Part shown: one piece after another, positions 42,601 to 51,900 of the stretch
Position numbering within the stretch: the stretch's first letter is position 1
Layout of the letters: the number at the start of each line of letters is the position of its first letter
NCBI GenBank assembly: GCA_017560125.1
Contig: JAFYOS010000023.1
Location: forward strand, 1 to 56,700
Reading direction: 5' to 3'
DNA length: 56,700 nucleotides
DNA from: Bacteroidaceae bacterium
GTDB lineage: Bacteria; Bacteroidota; Bacteroidia; Bacteroidales; Bacteroidaceae
Translations under genes and position numbers: made by a program
Notes under the pieces: generated by a model
Seen by the model: only the letters and a program-made list of their open reading frames with translations
What the model was told of the DNA's origin: nothing
The model's database searches: none

Positions 42601-45600
42601 TGTAGCCCCTTGGAACACCGTCAGAACCACTTTGGGCGCGGACGGTGAGCCTTACTACGCTGGTAAGGATTCAAGGCTTTGGAATCTGCTTGAAGCCGAC
42701 GCAGAGTTTATGGCAATCGTTAGGCAGGTCGATGAAGCGTTGTATGTAGCCGGACTTCGCTACGACAATGTGATTAAGATGTTCGACGAGGAGCAGGCAG
42801 GCAAATGGGTTGAGCGCGTTTACAATCAAGATGCGCAGTACAAGTACATCGGTCCATACGCTGAAAAGGGCGTGAACAACTTGTTTATGTTGCAGGGAAA
42901 TCGTTCGCAGCACAGAAAGTTTTGGCTTGCGAAACGCTTCTCATACTTCGATTCAATCTTTGTTTCGGGAGCATACAAGGCGCAGGCAATCGAAATCAAG
43001 TGTATAGACAACACCCCAGCCGGGCAGAAGTTCACAATCACAGCCGGAACGGATATGGACTACGGCTACGGTATCAACAATGTGGCTCGTGCAAGCAACA
43101 TCACGCTTGACGAGAACGCCACACATACATTCACTACGGAGGAAACCGTAAACCGTGGCGACCCTATCCGTATCTATGCTGCACCGAACATCAAGGGACT
43201 TGACCTTTCCGCTATGGCTGACCGTCTTGCGGTAGTCACTATCGACAATGTGTTTGACGAATCGCTGGGAACGAAGTTCAAGGAACTTATCATCGGCAAC
43301 CCGGTTAAGGAGAACACCACCGTAGAGGACATTTCGGGTATCACTCGTGCCGAGAAACTCGAATACCTCGATGTACGCAATATGAAGGGGCTGACCTCGC
43401 TGAACCTCTCCAATCAGAAGAACATTCAGTATGTGGACGCGACCGGAAGCAACATCGCCAATATCGAGTTTGCCAAGGGTGCTGCATTGCAGACCTTCAA
43501 AATGCCTATCGCTATGCAGACAATGAGATTGGAGCAGCTTCCGTATCTGTCAAGCGTGGTTTCAGAAAACAACTTTATGACCTTGCGTACAATCGTCGTG
43601 AAGAACTGCCCTTACCTTACGCAGAACTTCAAACTGATTTACGATTGGAGAATGAACACGCAGATCGGCGCGGAAAACCTTGAACTCGAAATGACGGGCG
43701 TTCAGTGGTCGAACATTACACCCGAAGAACTCATTTCGCTGGGCGCATTAGGCAGTATCAACCTCAAAGGCAAGGCGTATATCAGCGCAGCAACGCAGGA
43801 GCAGATAGACGCCCTTACAAACATTTTCGGTGTGAACTGCTTCGAGCAGGGTAACGACTTTCAGATTATCGTTCCCGACGGTCTTTTCATCGGAGGTCTT
43901 AACGAGGTCAGAGGTGGTAAGACAATCGAATTGAGCGCGGTTATCTTCGCTGAAAATCCGGGTTCCGTAACTTGGAGCATAATCAGCGGTAGCGGTGCAT
44001 CAATACAGAGCAGTAGCGGTCTTTCGTGCGTGGTATCAACAACCGAATCAACATCAGACCGTGATATAGTCGTGCAGGCAAGGCACGTGCCAAGCGGTGC
44101 TGGAGAAGTAACCTATGCTACAAAGACAATCAAGGTTACAAAGGTTGTCCGCGCCACCAGCGGTACGGTAAGTGGACCCGCTACGGTCGGTAGTCTTGGA
44201 GAGTTCAAGTACAACCCAAGCCCAAGCAACATCAATGAGCCTTACAGCGTAGTGTGGTCTGTAACGGGCGATGCTGCAACAGCTGGGTATGTGAATGTGA
44301 AGAGCCAAAACAACGAATCGTGTCAGGTGCAAGTAACGCAGAAGGTCAATAACACCTCGTTCAATGTGGTTGCTACCGTGAACAACGGCAAATCGACCTT
44401 TACCGTGAGCAAATCAGTGATTATCGGTGTGAAAATGGTTCTGAACATCTATTCAAATCAGTCGGGCGACGAAGCCACCTTTGCCAATGTAAAGGCGACC
44501 GTGAAGTACGGTTCATCTTCTACGACTATGGGTAACGGGGACGAACTGAACCTTGCAGCGAATACGGAAATCAAGATTACTTTCCCTGCTGTTTCGGGTT
44601 ATAAAGCTCCGAACCCTATTGAGTTCGTTATCGGTGAAAACGACGCTGTAAAGGCTGGAACATATCAAGCAGAGCAGGTGGAAGTTCGTCTATCGGCAAC
44701 TGACGGAAGAAACCTTTCCGGCACTACCGTAAAAATCAACGGAACGCAGTACACTTGGAGCGGAACACCTATCAAGGTGAAGATTGCATTTGACCAGTCT
44801 TATACAATCGAGTTCAGCCGTATTGCGGACTGCTTTACCCCAGCAAAGCAAACTATAACCGCATCGCAGGTAACAAGAACGGTTATCGGTTCTTATGAGC
44901 CACTGCCGGAGGGATTAGTTCTCATAGACCAAAGCGTGAAAGACCCAACAACGATGATTTCGGGCGACATCAATTCAAGCGTAATTCAAGCAATCCGCGC
45001 TGGTTCGCATCGTTATCTCGGTAAGTACACCGCAGACGGTCAAATGACACTCTGCCAACTTGACGATGCGGATTCGACGAAGTATGCAGACGGAACAGAT
45101 GCAGTTCTTACTGGTGCAGAGGGCGATGTATTTATGAAAATGCCTGACTTTTGGTACAGAGCCGTAGAAGCCGGTACGGATATGTGGGGCATTCAGTTCC
45201 AATTAGGTTCAACCTCGCCCGGTAATGGTTGGATTAAGTGGGACACCAACGCACTGATAGGAGTTTACGAAGCGTATAGTACTGGCTCGAAGTTGTACAG
45301 CCGAAGTGGTGTTTCAAGTTCGGGTAGTATCTCGCAGGCGAACTTCAAGGCGTATGCCCGCGCCCGTGGTACTGGCTTCCAAATTGTCGATTGGCAGATG
45401 CACTGCGTAATGGCTATTCTTTACTATGCGGAGTACGGACACACCAACTGCCAAGAGAAAATCGGTGCTGGTACAAGCAGTAGTTCAAAGCAATGCGGAC
45501 AGACTAACGCTTGCGGTATGAACGACACCAAAGGAACAAGCCCGGTTAGCGGTCTAAACGATGCAGGAGTTGACGGTAATACTCAATCAATCAACTTTTG

Positions 45601-46018
45601 GGGACTTGAAAACTGGTGGGGTAACAAATACGAGTGGATTGACAATGTGGTCGTAGATGCCTACGAATGGAAGATTACCGAACCCGACGGAACGGTACGC
45701 AATCCTGGTAAGGCTTACACTTCGAACAACTACATTACCAAGATGATGTTTGGCGACCAATGCGACCTCATACCGACTGCTGCAAGTGGTAGTGAAACAA
45801 CGGGCTTCTGTGATTACTACTATGGTTCAAGTTCAACCGCTCGTGTGGTTCTGCGGTCGTACTACAACTCGGATGCGATTGGCGGTGTCGCTTTCGTGCA
45901 TGCGTATGACGTTTCCTCGGTCACGTACTCGGGCAGCGGTTCTCGGCTCGCCTTCAGAGGTCAATGCGTCGAAGCGGAAAGCGTGGCGTCGTTCAAATCT
46001 CTGACGGCAATCGGATAA
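39641..46018 (+). CDS. Large tail adhesin with LamG-like and CotH-like domains, DGR target (VR1)
   Basis: 2125 residues. Order: attachment region (1-130); beta repeats (130-420); LamG-like sandwich (about 428-633); CotH-kinase-like region (about 667-1100) with RPQGTSSMGYPKKNFRI and INYDNDTING; leucine-rich-like repeats (about 1183-1400); Ig-like and PEGA-like modules (1407-1750); and a C-terminal C-type-lectin-like domain (1755-2125) with FWGLENWWGNKYEW, as in formylglycine-enzyme-fold DGR targets. Residues about 2067-2106 are the variable region. It should bind the host surface, and the DGR changes its specificity. Confidence 0.85.
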   Translation: MAKKTYNEKITPKTDWGGDSSTGGLPVAGYRVQEFIKEQLNLRATTEQVQKLEKALAGKAGVFYLDDVSKRYLIFADEASKEAYLADPKKTELLLGVINAGSGTDDGYSAIINLESQMYNTISLGTVGNYIDFTFQVYNKSGMPTGEPVICTYTFRKASMKQTVVEQYAAGRSIHFNIDKYLSEGTNQITVSIQGLTSMATVAVGITYQVVELSLTCDYDIAQVFNLSSGAKTLAAEFSVSGYGTKTLEWYIDGEKLAFDSITDEVVNESATRTKYIQLSDLQEGVHSLQVRACTTVDGEVFYSDTEYREIMVYNGVAILPLAAIAMTVPAAYGIISTKRLYSMQQYVSYALNFATYHPKSSTTEVVVMLGGVQQGSLISENGTANQITLFPTKSGDSSIDLVMDETTYTLGAEIAQSAISVAEITNALQLDFRAQGKSNNATDKDSWAYGNYEGTFAGFNWNNTSGWVNNALHINAGASFDIDLAPLGVNPASLGKTIEIEFASTNVNDDDAVLLDLRNADGAGLLITATNVKLVSQAGVTIETSYKDNEFIRVAFVINKTSGTTNKCMSFIYVNGIVSRGIAWASTDRYTSDALLHFTGTAGAEMLLKSLRIYDMALTNDQVLNNYTLYRDTVAEMIEVYDRNNVYAENSNAFDYEKMMSRLPVMIVTGDIPTLESTSDKDTQITVDIEYYNLQDQSRSFKMKNAAMRPQGTSSMGYPKKNFRIYTQKRDDTVVYDANGAVITDKLYSFTKEAQPVNCWCLKADYAESSGTHNTGIARLWNKVLVDTKIDDEYPLRTNAQKAALAAAYQYDVRTTIDGFPILMFYRLTDNDPLVFIGKYNFNNDKSTESVFGFVGIPGFDNTKMQCWEVLNNGNALALFTSVAGFDSGWKEAFESRYPDTKTPDTTDLKAFCSWMTNVTAADFATQKWEHLDVYKVAAYYIYLMRFGAVDQTVKNSMFTSEDGVHFYFINYDNDTINGLINTGHLVAPWNTVRTTLGADGEPYYAGKDSRLWNLLEADAEFMAIVRQVDEALYVAGLRYDNVIKMFDEEQAGKWVERVYNQDAQYKYIGPYAEKGVNNLFMLQGNRSQHRKFWLAKRFSYFDSIFVSGAYKAQAIEIKCIDNTPAGQKFTITAGTDMDYGYGINNVARASNITLDENATHTFTTEETVNRGDPIRIYAAPNIKGLDLSAMADRLAVVTIDNVFDESLGTKFKELIIGNPVKENTTVEDISGITRAEKLEYLDVRNMKGLTSLNLSNQKNIQYVDATGSNIANIEFAKGAALQTFKMPIAMQTMRLEQLPYLSSVVSENNFMTLRTIVVKNCPYLTQNFKLIYDWRMNTQIGAENLELEMTGVQWSNITPEELISLGALGSINLKGKAYISAATQEQIDALTNIFGVNCFEQGNDFQIIVPDGLFIGGLNEVRGGKTIELSAVIFAENPGSVTWSIISGSGASIQSSSGLSCVVSTTESTSDRDIVVQARHVPSGAGEVTYATKTIKVTKVVRATSGTVSGPATVGSLGEFKYNPSPSNINEPYSVVWSVTGDAATAGYVNVKSQNNESCQVQVTQKVNNTSFNVVATVNNGKSTFTVSKSVIIGVKMVLNIYSNQSGDEATFANVKATVKYGSSSTTMGNGDELNLAANTEIKITFPAVSGYKAPNPIEFVIGENDAVKAGTYQAEQVEVRLSATDGRNLSGTTVKINGTQYTWSGTPIKVKIAFDQSYTIEFSRIADCFTPAKQTITASQVTRTVIGSYEPLPEGLVLIDQSVKDPTTMISGDINSSVIQAIRAGSHRYLGKYTADGQMTLCQLDDADSTKYADGTDAVLTGAEGDVFMKMPDFWYRAVEAGTDMWGIQFQLGSTSPGNGWIKWDTNALIGVYEAYSTGSKLYSRSGVSSSGSISQANFKAYARARGTGFQIVDWQMHCVMAILYYAEYGHTNCQEKIGAGTSSSSKQCGQTNACGMNDTKGTSPVSGLNDAGVDGNTQSINFWGLENWWGNKYEWIDNVVVDAYEWKITEPDGTVRNPGKAYTSNNYITKMMFGDQCDLIPTAASGSETTGFCDYYYGSSSTARVVLRSYYNSDAIGGVAFVHAYDVSSVTYSGSGSRLAFRGQCVEAESVASFKSLTAIG
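45841..45957 (+). repeat. DGR variable region 1 (VR1)
   Basis: 117 bp aligned without gaps to the template repeat 46084-46200. All 20 differences are at template adenines: 11 to T, 7 to G, 2 to C. The GGTTCTCGGCTCG core (45938-45950) is unchanged. It ends about 60 bp before the adhesin stop codon. Confidence 0.95.
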
Positions 46019-46021
46019 CAA

Positions 46022-46052
46022 GGAGGGCAGAAAAGCCCTCCCCCTTGTGGGG
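46022..46052 (+). terminator. GC-rich hairpin after adhesin gene
   Basis: GGAGGGC (46022-46028) pairs perfectly with GCCCTCC (46035-46041); CCCC/GGGG (41-44, 49-52) gives a second, competing hairpin. It lies directly after the adhesin stop and before the template repeat. With no T run, it may be an attenuating structure or the hairpin/cruciform that aids DGR retrohoming rather than a terminator. Confidence 0.45.
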
Positions 46053-46083
46053 GAAACAAATCGGGCGGATGCAAGCAACGTAC

Positions 46084-46200
46084 TCGTGTGGTTCAGCGGT
46101 CGAACAACAACTCGAATACGAATGGCGGTGTCGCTTACGTGAATGCGAATAACGATTCCTCGAACACGAACTCGAACAACGGTTCTCGGCTCGCAAACAG
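46084..46200 (+). repeat. DGR template repeat (TR)
   Basis: Non-coding 117 bp rich in AAC/AAT codons in the target frame, so mutation at A mostly varies Asn positions. It matches VR1 and VR2 with differences only at adenines. Lies between the adhesin and the reverse transcriptase on the same strand. The RNA copied from it is the template for mutagenic cDNA synthesis. Confidence 0.95.
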
Positions 46201-46355
46201 TTAATGAAATAACGCAAAAGGCTTTCGGATATGAAAGATATGTGTGTGGGTACGCTATATGGGCTACGGGTTAGCCGTAATATCGTCCACAGCTTGCAAA
46301 GCCCTACTACACTTTCTGAAACATTGAAAGAAGTAAAACATCACTTGCGTGGGCT
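46201..46355 (+). ncRNA. DGR RNA 3' region between TR and RT
   Basis: No coding sequence and no avd-like gene. Two hairpins are visible: CTTTC/GAAAG (46222-46226 and 46233-46237) and GGCTA/TAGCC (46262-46266 and 46272-46276). In other DGRs the RNA downstream of TR folds to recruit the RT complex and prime cDNA synthesis; the same is inferred here. Confidence 0.5.
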
Positions 46356-47741
46356 ATGGCGTTAAGTAGGTTTATTCTCGAACAAGGCAAGCCCGGAAAA
46401 CTGAAGGCTAAAAACAAGGGAAAAGGACAAATGAAACGATATGGATACATCATAGAGGAAATTATAGACGAAGCGAATATGAATGAGAGTTTCGACTATG
46501 TAATGCGTGGCAAGAAGCGTAAGAGAAGCCACGCAGGACGGTTGCTGATGAAGAACCGTGAAGCGGTCATAAAGAAGTTGCAGAAGAGGATTGGCGACGG
46601 CTCCTATCGCATAGCCGGGTATCGCACCCACACGATAAACGAACGTGGCAAGATAAGGGAAATTCAATCAATTGCACTGACTGACAGAATAGCCCTCAAT
46701 GCGATAATGAGGATTGTCGAAAAGTATCTGAACCGTCGCTTTATCCAAGACAGCGCAGCGAGCATCAAGGGACGTGGTACACATTATCTGCTCAAACGAA
46801 TGGTTCGGGATATGTTGAAAGACAAGGACGGTACTCGGTATGTCTATAAATGCGACATCAAGAAGTTCTACCAATCCATAGACCAGGAAGTGATGATGTT
46901 CGTTCTGCACCGCACATTCAAGGACAAGAAACTGCTTGCTATATTGGAGGGTTGCGTGCGTATGCTGCCGGAGGGTTTGAGTATCGGGCTTCGCACCTCG
47001 CAGGCATTGGGAAACCTTATGCTTGATTACTACCTCGACCACATCATCAAGGACGAAATGGGCGTAGCCTATTACCGCAGATATTGCGACGACGAGGTTA
47101 TGCAGGCTGGGAGTTTCTACGAACTGACCCCTATACGAAGAGCCGTTCACGAGTGTATCGGGCGAATGAACCTGCAAATCAAGGGCAATGAACAGATGTT
47201 CTGTGTCGAAGACCGCCCGGTGGACTTTTTAGGGTTCCAAGTATTCAGCAATGGTCGCATCAAGGTTCGCAAACATATCAAGAAGCGTTTCGCCAACCGT
47301 TGGAAAAGGGTTAAGAGCAACAAAAGGCGTGTGGCTCTTGCTGGCTCATTCTACGGGATAGCCAAGCACGCACAAGCAAAACATTTATTCAAGAAAATAA
47401 CAGGTATCAGTATGAAGAATTTTGCAGATTTCGGATTGAATTTCGTTGCCAAAGACGGCAAGAAAAGGTTTGATTGCACCTCTTATCCGCTCGGAGAATT
47501 GCAGAACGAAACAATCATCGTTCTTGACTACGAAACGGGTATCAAGACAAAGGAGGGCGAAGGTCGATATGTAGTACACTTCAAGTTTGCCGATAGTGAA
47601 AAGGAGGGCAAGTTTTTCACGAACTCGGAAGAGTTGAAGCAGTTGCTTGACAAGGTATCGGAGATTGACGACGGCTTCCCATTCCGCACGACTATCAAGC
47701 GAACCACTTTCAACGGTAAAAGCAAGTATTCATTCACTTAA
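46356..47741 (+). CDS. DGR reverse transcriptase
   Basis: 461 residues if started at 46356; the ATG at 46431 (MKRYGYIIEE) is an equally good start and matches the usual beginning of these enzymes. Asp167 in KCDIKKFYQS, IGLRTSQ (210-216) and YCDD (243-246) are the RT motifs; IGxxxSQ instead of QGxxxSP is the hallmark of DGR RTs. The thumb ends near residue 345. A C-terminal extension of about 110 residues (KKRFDCTSYPLGEL to the end) follows. It copies the TR RNA with errors at A. Confidence 0.95.
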   Translation: MALSRFILEQGKPGKLKAKNKGKGQMKRYGYIIEEIIDEANMNESFDYVMRGKKRKRSHAGRLLMKNREAVIKKLQKRIGDGSYRIAGYRTHTINERGKIREIQSIALTDRIALNAIMRIVEKYLNRRFIQDSAASIKGRGTHYLLKRMVRDMLKDKDGTRYVYKCDIKKFYQSIDQEVMMFVLHRTFKDKKLLAILEGCVRMLPEGLSIGLRTSQALGNLMLDYYLDHIIKDEMGVAYYRRYCDDEVMQAGSFYELTPIRRAVHECIGRMNLQIKGNEQMFCVEDRPVDFLGFQVFSNGRIKVRKHIKKRFANRWKRVKSNKRRVALAGSFYGIAKHAQAKHLFKKITGISMKNFADFGLNFVAKDGKKRFDCTSYPLGELQNETIIVLDYETGIKTKEGEGRYVVHFKFADSEKEGKFFTNSEELKQLLDKVSEIDDGFPFRTTIKRTTFNGKSKYSFT

Positions 47742-47752
47742 AATTTACAGCA

Positions 47753-48271
47753 ATGAGAAGAGTACAAGGAACAATCGGTGTGGCACTCGTGGAGTGTATA
47801 AACCACTACATCGGCAAATATCGTGTTCGCTGGGACATACAGCCCGAAGCGGGCGAAGATGCAGACAAGCAGGCGGTATCGTACTACGAAACCGAAATAA
47901 TCTTGCGACACAAGCCCAATATCAACGACATCAAGCAGGCGGTGTTGGAGGGTGTTAACCGAATGATTGACGAGAAAATCATATCGGAATTTGTGTGGAA
48001 CGATATGCCCGTATGGTTGAGCAGTGAAAACCAATTCAACTACAAGGCAGCTTACGACTTGTGCGTTCAGAACGGAGGGCAGACGCTCCCGGTGTTGTTC
48101 AAGTTCGGAGATACGGAAAACCCGATCTACCACCAATTCACTACGCAGGAGGAATTGAGCGACTTCTACATCAAGGCTATGCAGTTCATCAGCGATACGC
48201 TTTCGGCTGGCTGGATTATGAAGGACTCGATAAAATGGATCGAGTACGAAGAGTGTCTGAAAACCATTTAG
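47753..48271 (+). CDS. Tail accessory protein (DUF4376-like end)
   Basis: 172 residues. VWLSSENQFNYKAAYDLC (about 87-104) and LPVLFKFGDTENPIYHQF (about 110-127) recall the DUF4376-type segment of tail proteins. No catalytic motif. Lies between the RT and baseplate genes, perhaps as adhesin chaperone or baseplate part. Confidence 0.5.
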   Translation: MRRVQGTIGVALVECINHYIGKYRVRWDIQPEAGEDADKQAVSYYETEIILRHKPNINDIKQAVLEGVNRMIDEKIISEFVWNDMPVWLSSENQFNYKAAYDLCVQNGGQTLPVLFKFGDTENPIYHQFTTQEELSDFYIKAMQFISDTLSAGWIMKDSIKWIEYEECLKTI

Positions 48272-48284
48272 AAAGGAGGAGCGT

Positions 48285-48590
48285 ATGGATATAGTTGATA
48301 TTGGAACGGAAGTCAAGTTGAATGTTCATCTTGACCCCACCGACGGACAGCATATGTCCGGCTATGATTTCGCTGTGGACTTCTACACATTCACAGACAA
48401 CAGACTGACCCTCACGAAAGAGGATATGACGCAGATAGATGATGACAATTATTCGGTCATTGTCGATACGGCAAAGGTCGGTTGCGGTGAACTGAAAGCG
48501 AAGATTACCGCCTATATTCCCGACAGCGACTGCAAGGACAACTACCGAAAAGAGGTTCTATCCGTAAGCACTGACATAAAAATCAAGTGA
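48285..48590 (+). CDS. Baseplate-region beta protein, unknown
   Basis: 101 residues preceded by AAAGGAGG. A single Ig-like beta sandwich seems likely (VKLNVHLDPTDGQHMSGYDF, VGCGELKAKITAYI). Such proteins often accompany Bacteroides baseplate genes. Function unknown. Confidence 0.5.
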   Translation: MDIVDIGTEVKLNVHLDPTDGQHMSGYDFAVDFYTFTDNRLTLTKEDMTQIDDDNYSVIVDTAKVGCGELKAKITAYIPDSDCKDNYRKEVLSVSTDIKIK

Positions 48591-48591
48591 T

Positions 48592-48894
48592 ATGGGCTGT
48601 CTTGTTGGGAAAATAGAACGCATCGGCGAGGGCTTGGAAGGCTGTATCGCACGGACGGGGAACGCTCTTTCGTGCGGTATTACCCTCGCTTGCGAGATAC
48701 GCCCTGCTCTCGTCCGCAGGATTGGGGACGGTTTGGCTGGCAGCTTTTCACGTATCGGAGGGCTGAAAGCGAATGTTTCGCTTGTCTGTGCAGTGAATGA
48801 CACCTACTCCTGCTTCGGTCACGGTTATTGGACTAACGAAGATGATTGGCTCAATGGGGACGATTGGAGAAATGACGATATTGTAGAAGATTAA
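48592..48894 (+). CDS. Small Trp/Cys-containing tail-region protein
   Basis: 100 residues. The first half has repeated I-(E/R)-x-I-G-x-G-L units (around 8-13 and 42-54). The end is Trp/Asn/Asp-rich (GHGYWTNEDDWLNGDDWRND), similar to the tail of the 39455 protein. Starts 1 bp after the previous stop. Function unknown. Confidence 0.5.
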   Translation: MGCLVGKIERIGEGLEGCIARTGNALSCGITLACEIRPALVRRIGDGLAGSFSRIGGLKANVSLVCAVNDTYSCFGHGYWTNEDDWLNGDDWRNDDIVED

Positions 48895-48905
48895 AAACCG
48901 ATTGT

Positions 48906-51900
48906 ATGATAACATTACATTACGACGATAAGACGATTGATGTGCAAGAGAGCGAGAGCAGTTACCGCTATCGCGCTCTAATGGTAAAACCCCAACTTGT
49001 GTTGAAGTTGAGCCTTGCCGAATACATCGAGTTTCCCGTTGGTACTTGGTGCGAGTTTATGGGACAGCGTTTTACCCTGCCATCGCTGCAGAACATCAAG
49101 AAGAACGGAACGCGCAACCTTGAACTGACCCTTACAATGGGTGGCGACGAAGATAGGCTTGCAGACTACAAGTTACGCAATATTCAGGACTTCCGCTTGA
49201 AGTTCTCGATGTGCGCCAAACCGCACGAGTTCCTGGAACTGATTGTAGCGAACCTCAATGCGAGGGACGGAGCCGGGGTGTGGTCTGTGGGCGACTGCAT
49301 CGAAGCGACGGAAAAGACCGTCGAGTTTAACCATACCTATGTTGATGAAGGGCTTGCCGATGTGGCGAACATCTTTGAAACGGAGTACGAAATCAACAAC
49401 CGCAGAATATCACTGCACAAGGTAGAGTATTTCAAGGACAGCCCGCTGGTGCTTTCCTACGGCAAGGGCAACGGCTTTGTGCCGGGTGTCGGTCGCTCGA
49501 CATTGAGCAGTCAGAAGCCAATCAAGCGTTTGTATGTGCAGGGCGGTGAAGAGAATATCGACCGCAGCAAGTACGGTTCGCCAACGCTTCTGCTTCCGAA
49601 AAATCAGACACTCGAATATGAGGGCAGAACCTACCGCAGCGATGAATACGGCTTCTCGATAGAGCGTATCGACAAGGTTTCTGATGCGGTCAAGGAGGAT
49701 AGTTTGGACTGCTCCGAGATAAGTCCGAAGCGTGAGGGTGCTGTTTCCAGCGTTATTGTCGTGAACGCTGAAAAGAACTTCTATGACTTCATCGACGAGA
49801 GCATACCCGAAAATCTGAACTTCAACGACTACATCATTGAGGGAGAAACACCGATTATCCGTTTTCAGACGGGAATGCTTTCGGGCGAAAAGGAGTTTGA
49901 ATTTAAGTACATACACGCTGAACGACGCTTTGAACTCGTACCGCAGGAGATTGACGGTGTGGTTATGCCGGGCGAAGTGTATGCCCCAGCCGTAGGCGAC
50001 ACATACGCAGTGTTCGGAATCAACCTGCCGGACGAATATGTTTGCGACAACGAGAGCCAAACGGGTGCTTCGTGGGATATGTTCCGTGAAGCAGCCAAGT
50101 TCTTGTATGAGAACGAAGACCAAAAATTCACATTCTCGGGCGAGCTGCAGGGCTTGTGGGCGAAACGTAATTGGGAGAATGTAGGCGGTAAGTTGGTCGT
50201 TGGCGGTTATGTTCAGTTTACGGACGAGCAGTTTGCCCCCGACGGTGTGAAGATACGCATTGTAGGTATCAAGGACTATCTGTCGAACCCTTATGCCCCT
50301 ACGATAGAGATTTCAAACGAAGCGCAGGGAGCGGACATCAATTCATCGTTGCGCGAGATAGAGAACAAGGAAATTGAGATTGACGACAAGACCAAGAGCG
50401 TTATCCGCTTTACCAAGCGTCGCTTCCGCGATGCAAAGGAAACGATGCAGATGCTCGAAGATGCGTTGCTCAACTTCTCGGATTCGATTAACCCGGTTGC
50501 GGTTCAGACTATGGCGTTGCTAGTGGGCGACGAGAGCCTGCAATTTAGGTTCGTCAAGTCCAAAACCAATCTTACGCAGGTTGCTTTCAACATTCAGTAC
50601 GACAATACCACAAAGCAGCTTCATTGCCCGGCTGGCTTCTTGCAGCATATGACGCTCGGCATTAGGTCGCTTTCGTCTGAACACAAGGCAAACGAATACA
50701 AGGTTTGGAAGATGAAGGAGTTTCAGTCGGGAACTCTTAATGACGGGGCAAAGAAATACTACCTATACGCCAAAGTGAGCAGCACAAGCACAGATGCGGA
50801 GGGCGAATTTGTGCTAATGGAGTGGGCTGTGGATTTGGACGAGATTAGCGGGTATTACTATCTGCTTGTGGGCGTTCTCAACAGCGAATTGGAGGGCGAA
50901 CGCTCCTATGTGGACTTGTACGGATATACGGAGATTCTGCCGGGACGCATCAGCACCGACCGCATCGTGTCCGCTTCGGGTGATTCGTATTTCGATATGC
51001 TCAACAACGCTATGAAGTTGGGCGATGTGCTGGACTTCAATTCGCAGGGCGACGGCAAACTTCGTCTGAAAGGAACGCTGGTGCAGAGCCAAAGCGGAGT
51101 TGAAAGCGTCCTCGGCTGCTTCCGAGGTGCTTACAACGCTTCATACACCTACTACAATGGTGACGAAGTAACATACAACGACGGCAAGTTTACATCGACC
51201 TACCGCTGTATTCATACATCGTCTGTGAAAGGCATAGCACCGACCAATACAACCTATTGGCAGATAATCGCAGAAGGTAGCAAGGGCGACAAAGGAGATA
51301 CGGGAGATACTGGCGACGACGGAAAGAATGGTGACTACTACGAATACCGTTATGCAGTCAACGGTTCGATAACCAGCGCACCGTCATTGACCAACACATC
51401 GAGAACTCCGAGCGGTTGGAGTACAAGCGTCCCAGCCGTTGGAACACTGCAATACCTTTGGTTTACGGTAGCCAAGATTTCGGGCGCGGACAATACGCTG
51501 CTGTCAAATTGGAGTACACCGCAAAGGCTCACACCAAAGGACGGAGAGAAAGGCGACAAGGGCGACGACGGCAAAAGTCCTGCACTTGTATTCAGAGGAG
51601 AGTATAAAAGCGATGTTACCTACTACGGCAATCAGTACCGTGTCGATTGTGTAAAAGGTAGCGACGGGGCGTATTATGTGGCTCGCATTGACGCTGGAGA
51701 GTTCAAGAATGTAGCACCTCCCGGAACATCAAAATGGAACTCTTTCGGTGCAGTGTTCGAGAGCGTGGCGACAAACCTCCTGCTTGCGGAGAATGCGAAT
51801 ATCGCCGATTGGATTATAAAGAGTGGCAAAATAACCTCCCAAAACAAGACTTCTGATGGTTCGCCAAAAGCCCAATTGAGCGGTAAAGACGGAAGTATGG

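Noticed and set aside
46081-46203. Template repeat as the end of a coding gene (reads RSNNNSNTNGG ... stop)
   Set aside because: No start codon or upstream coding sequence in that frame after the adhesin stop; it serves as RNA template.
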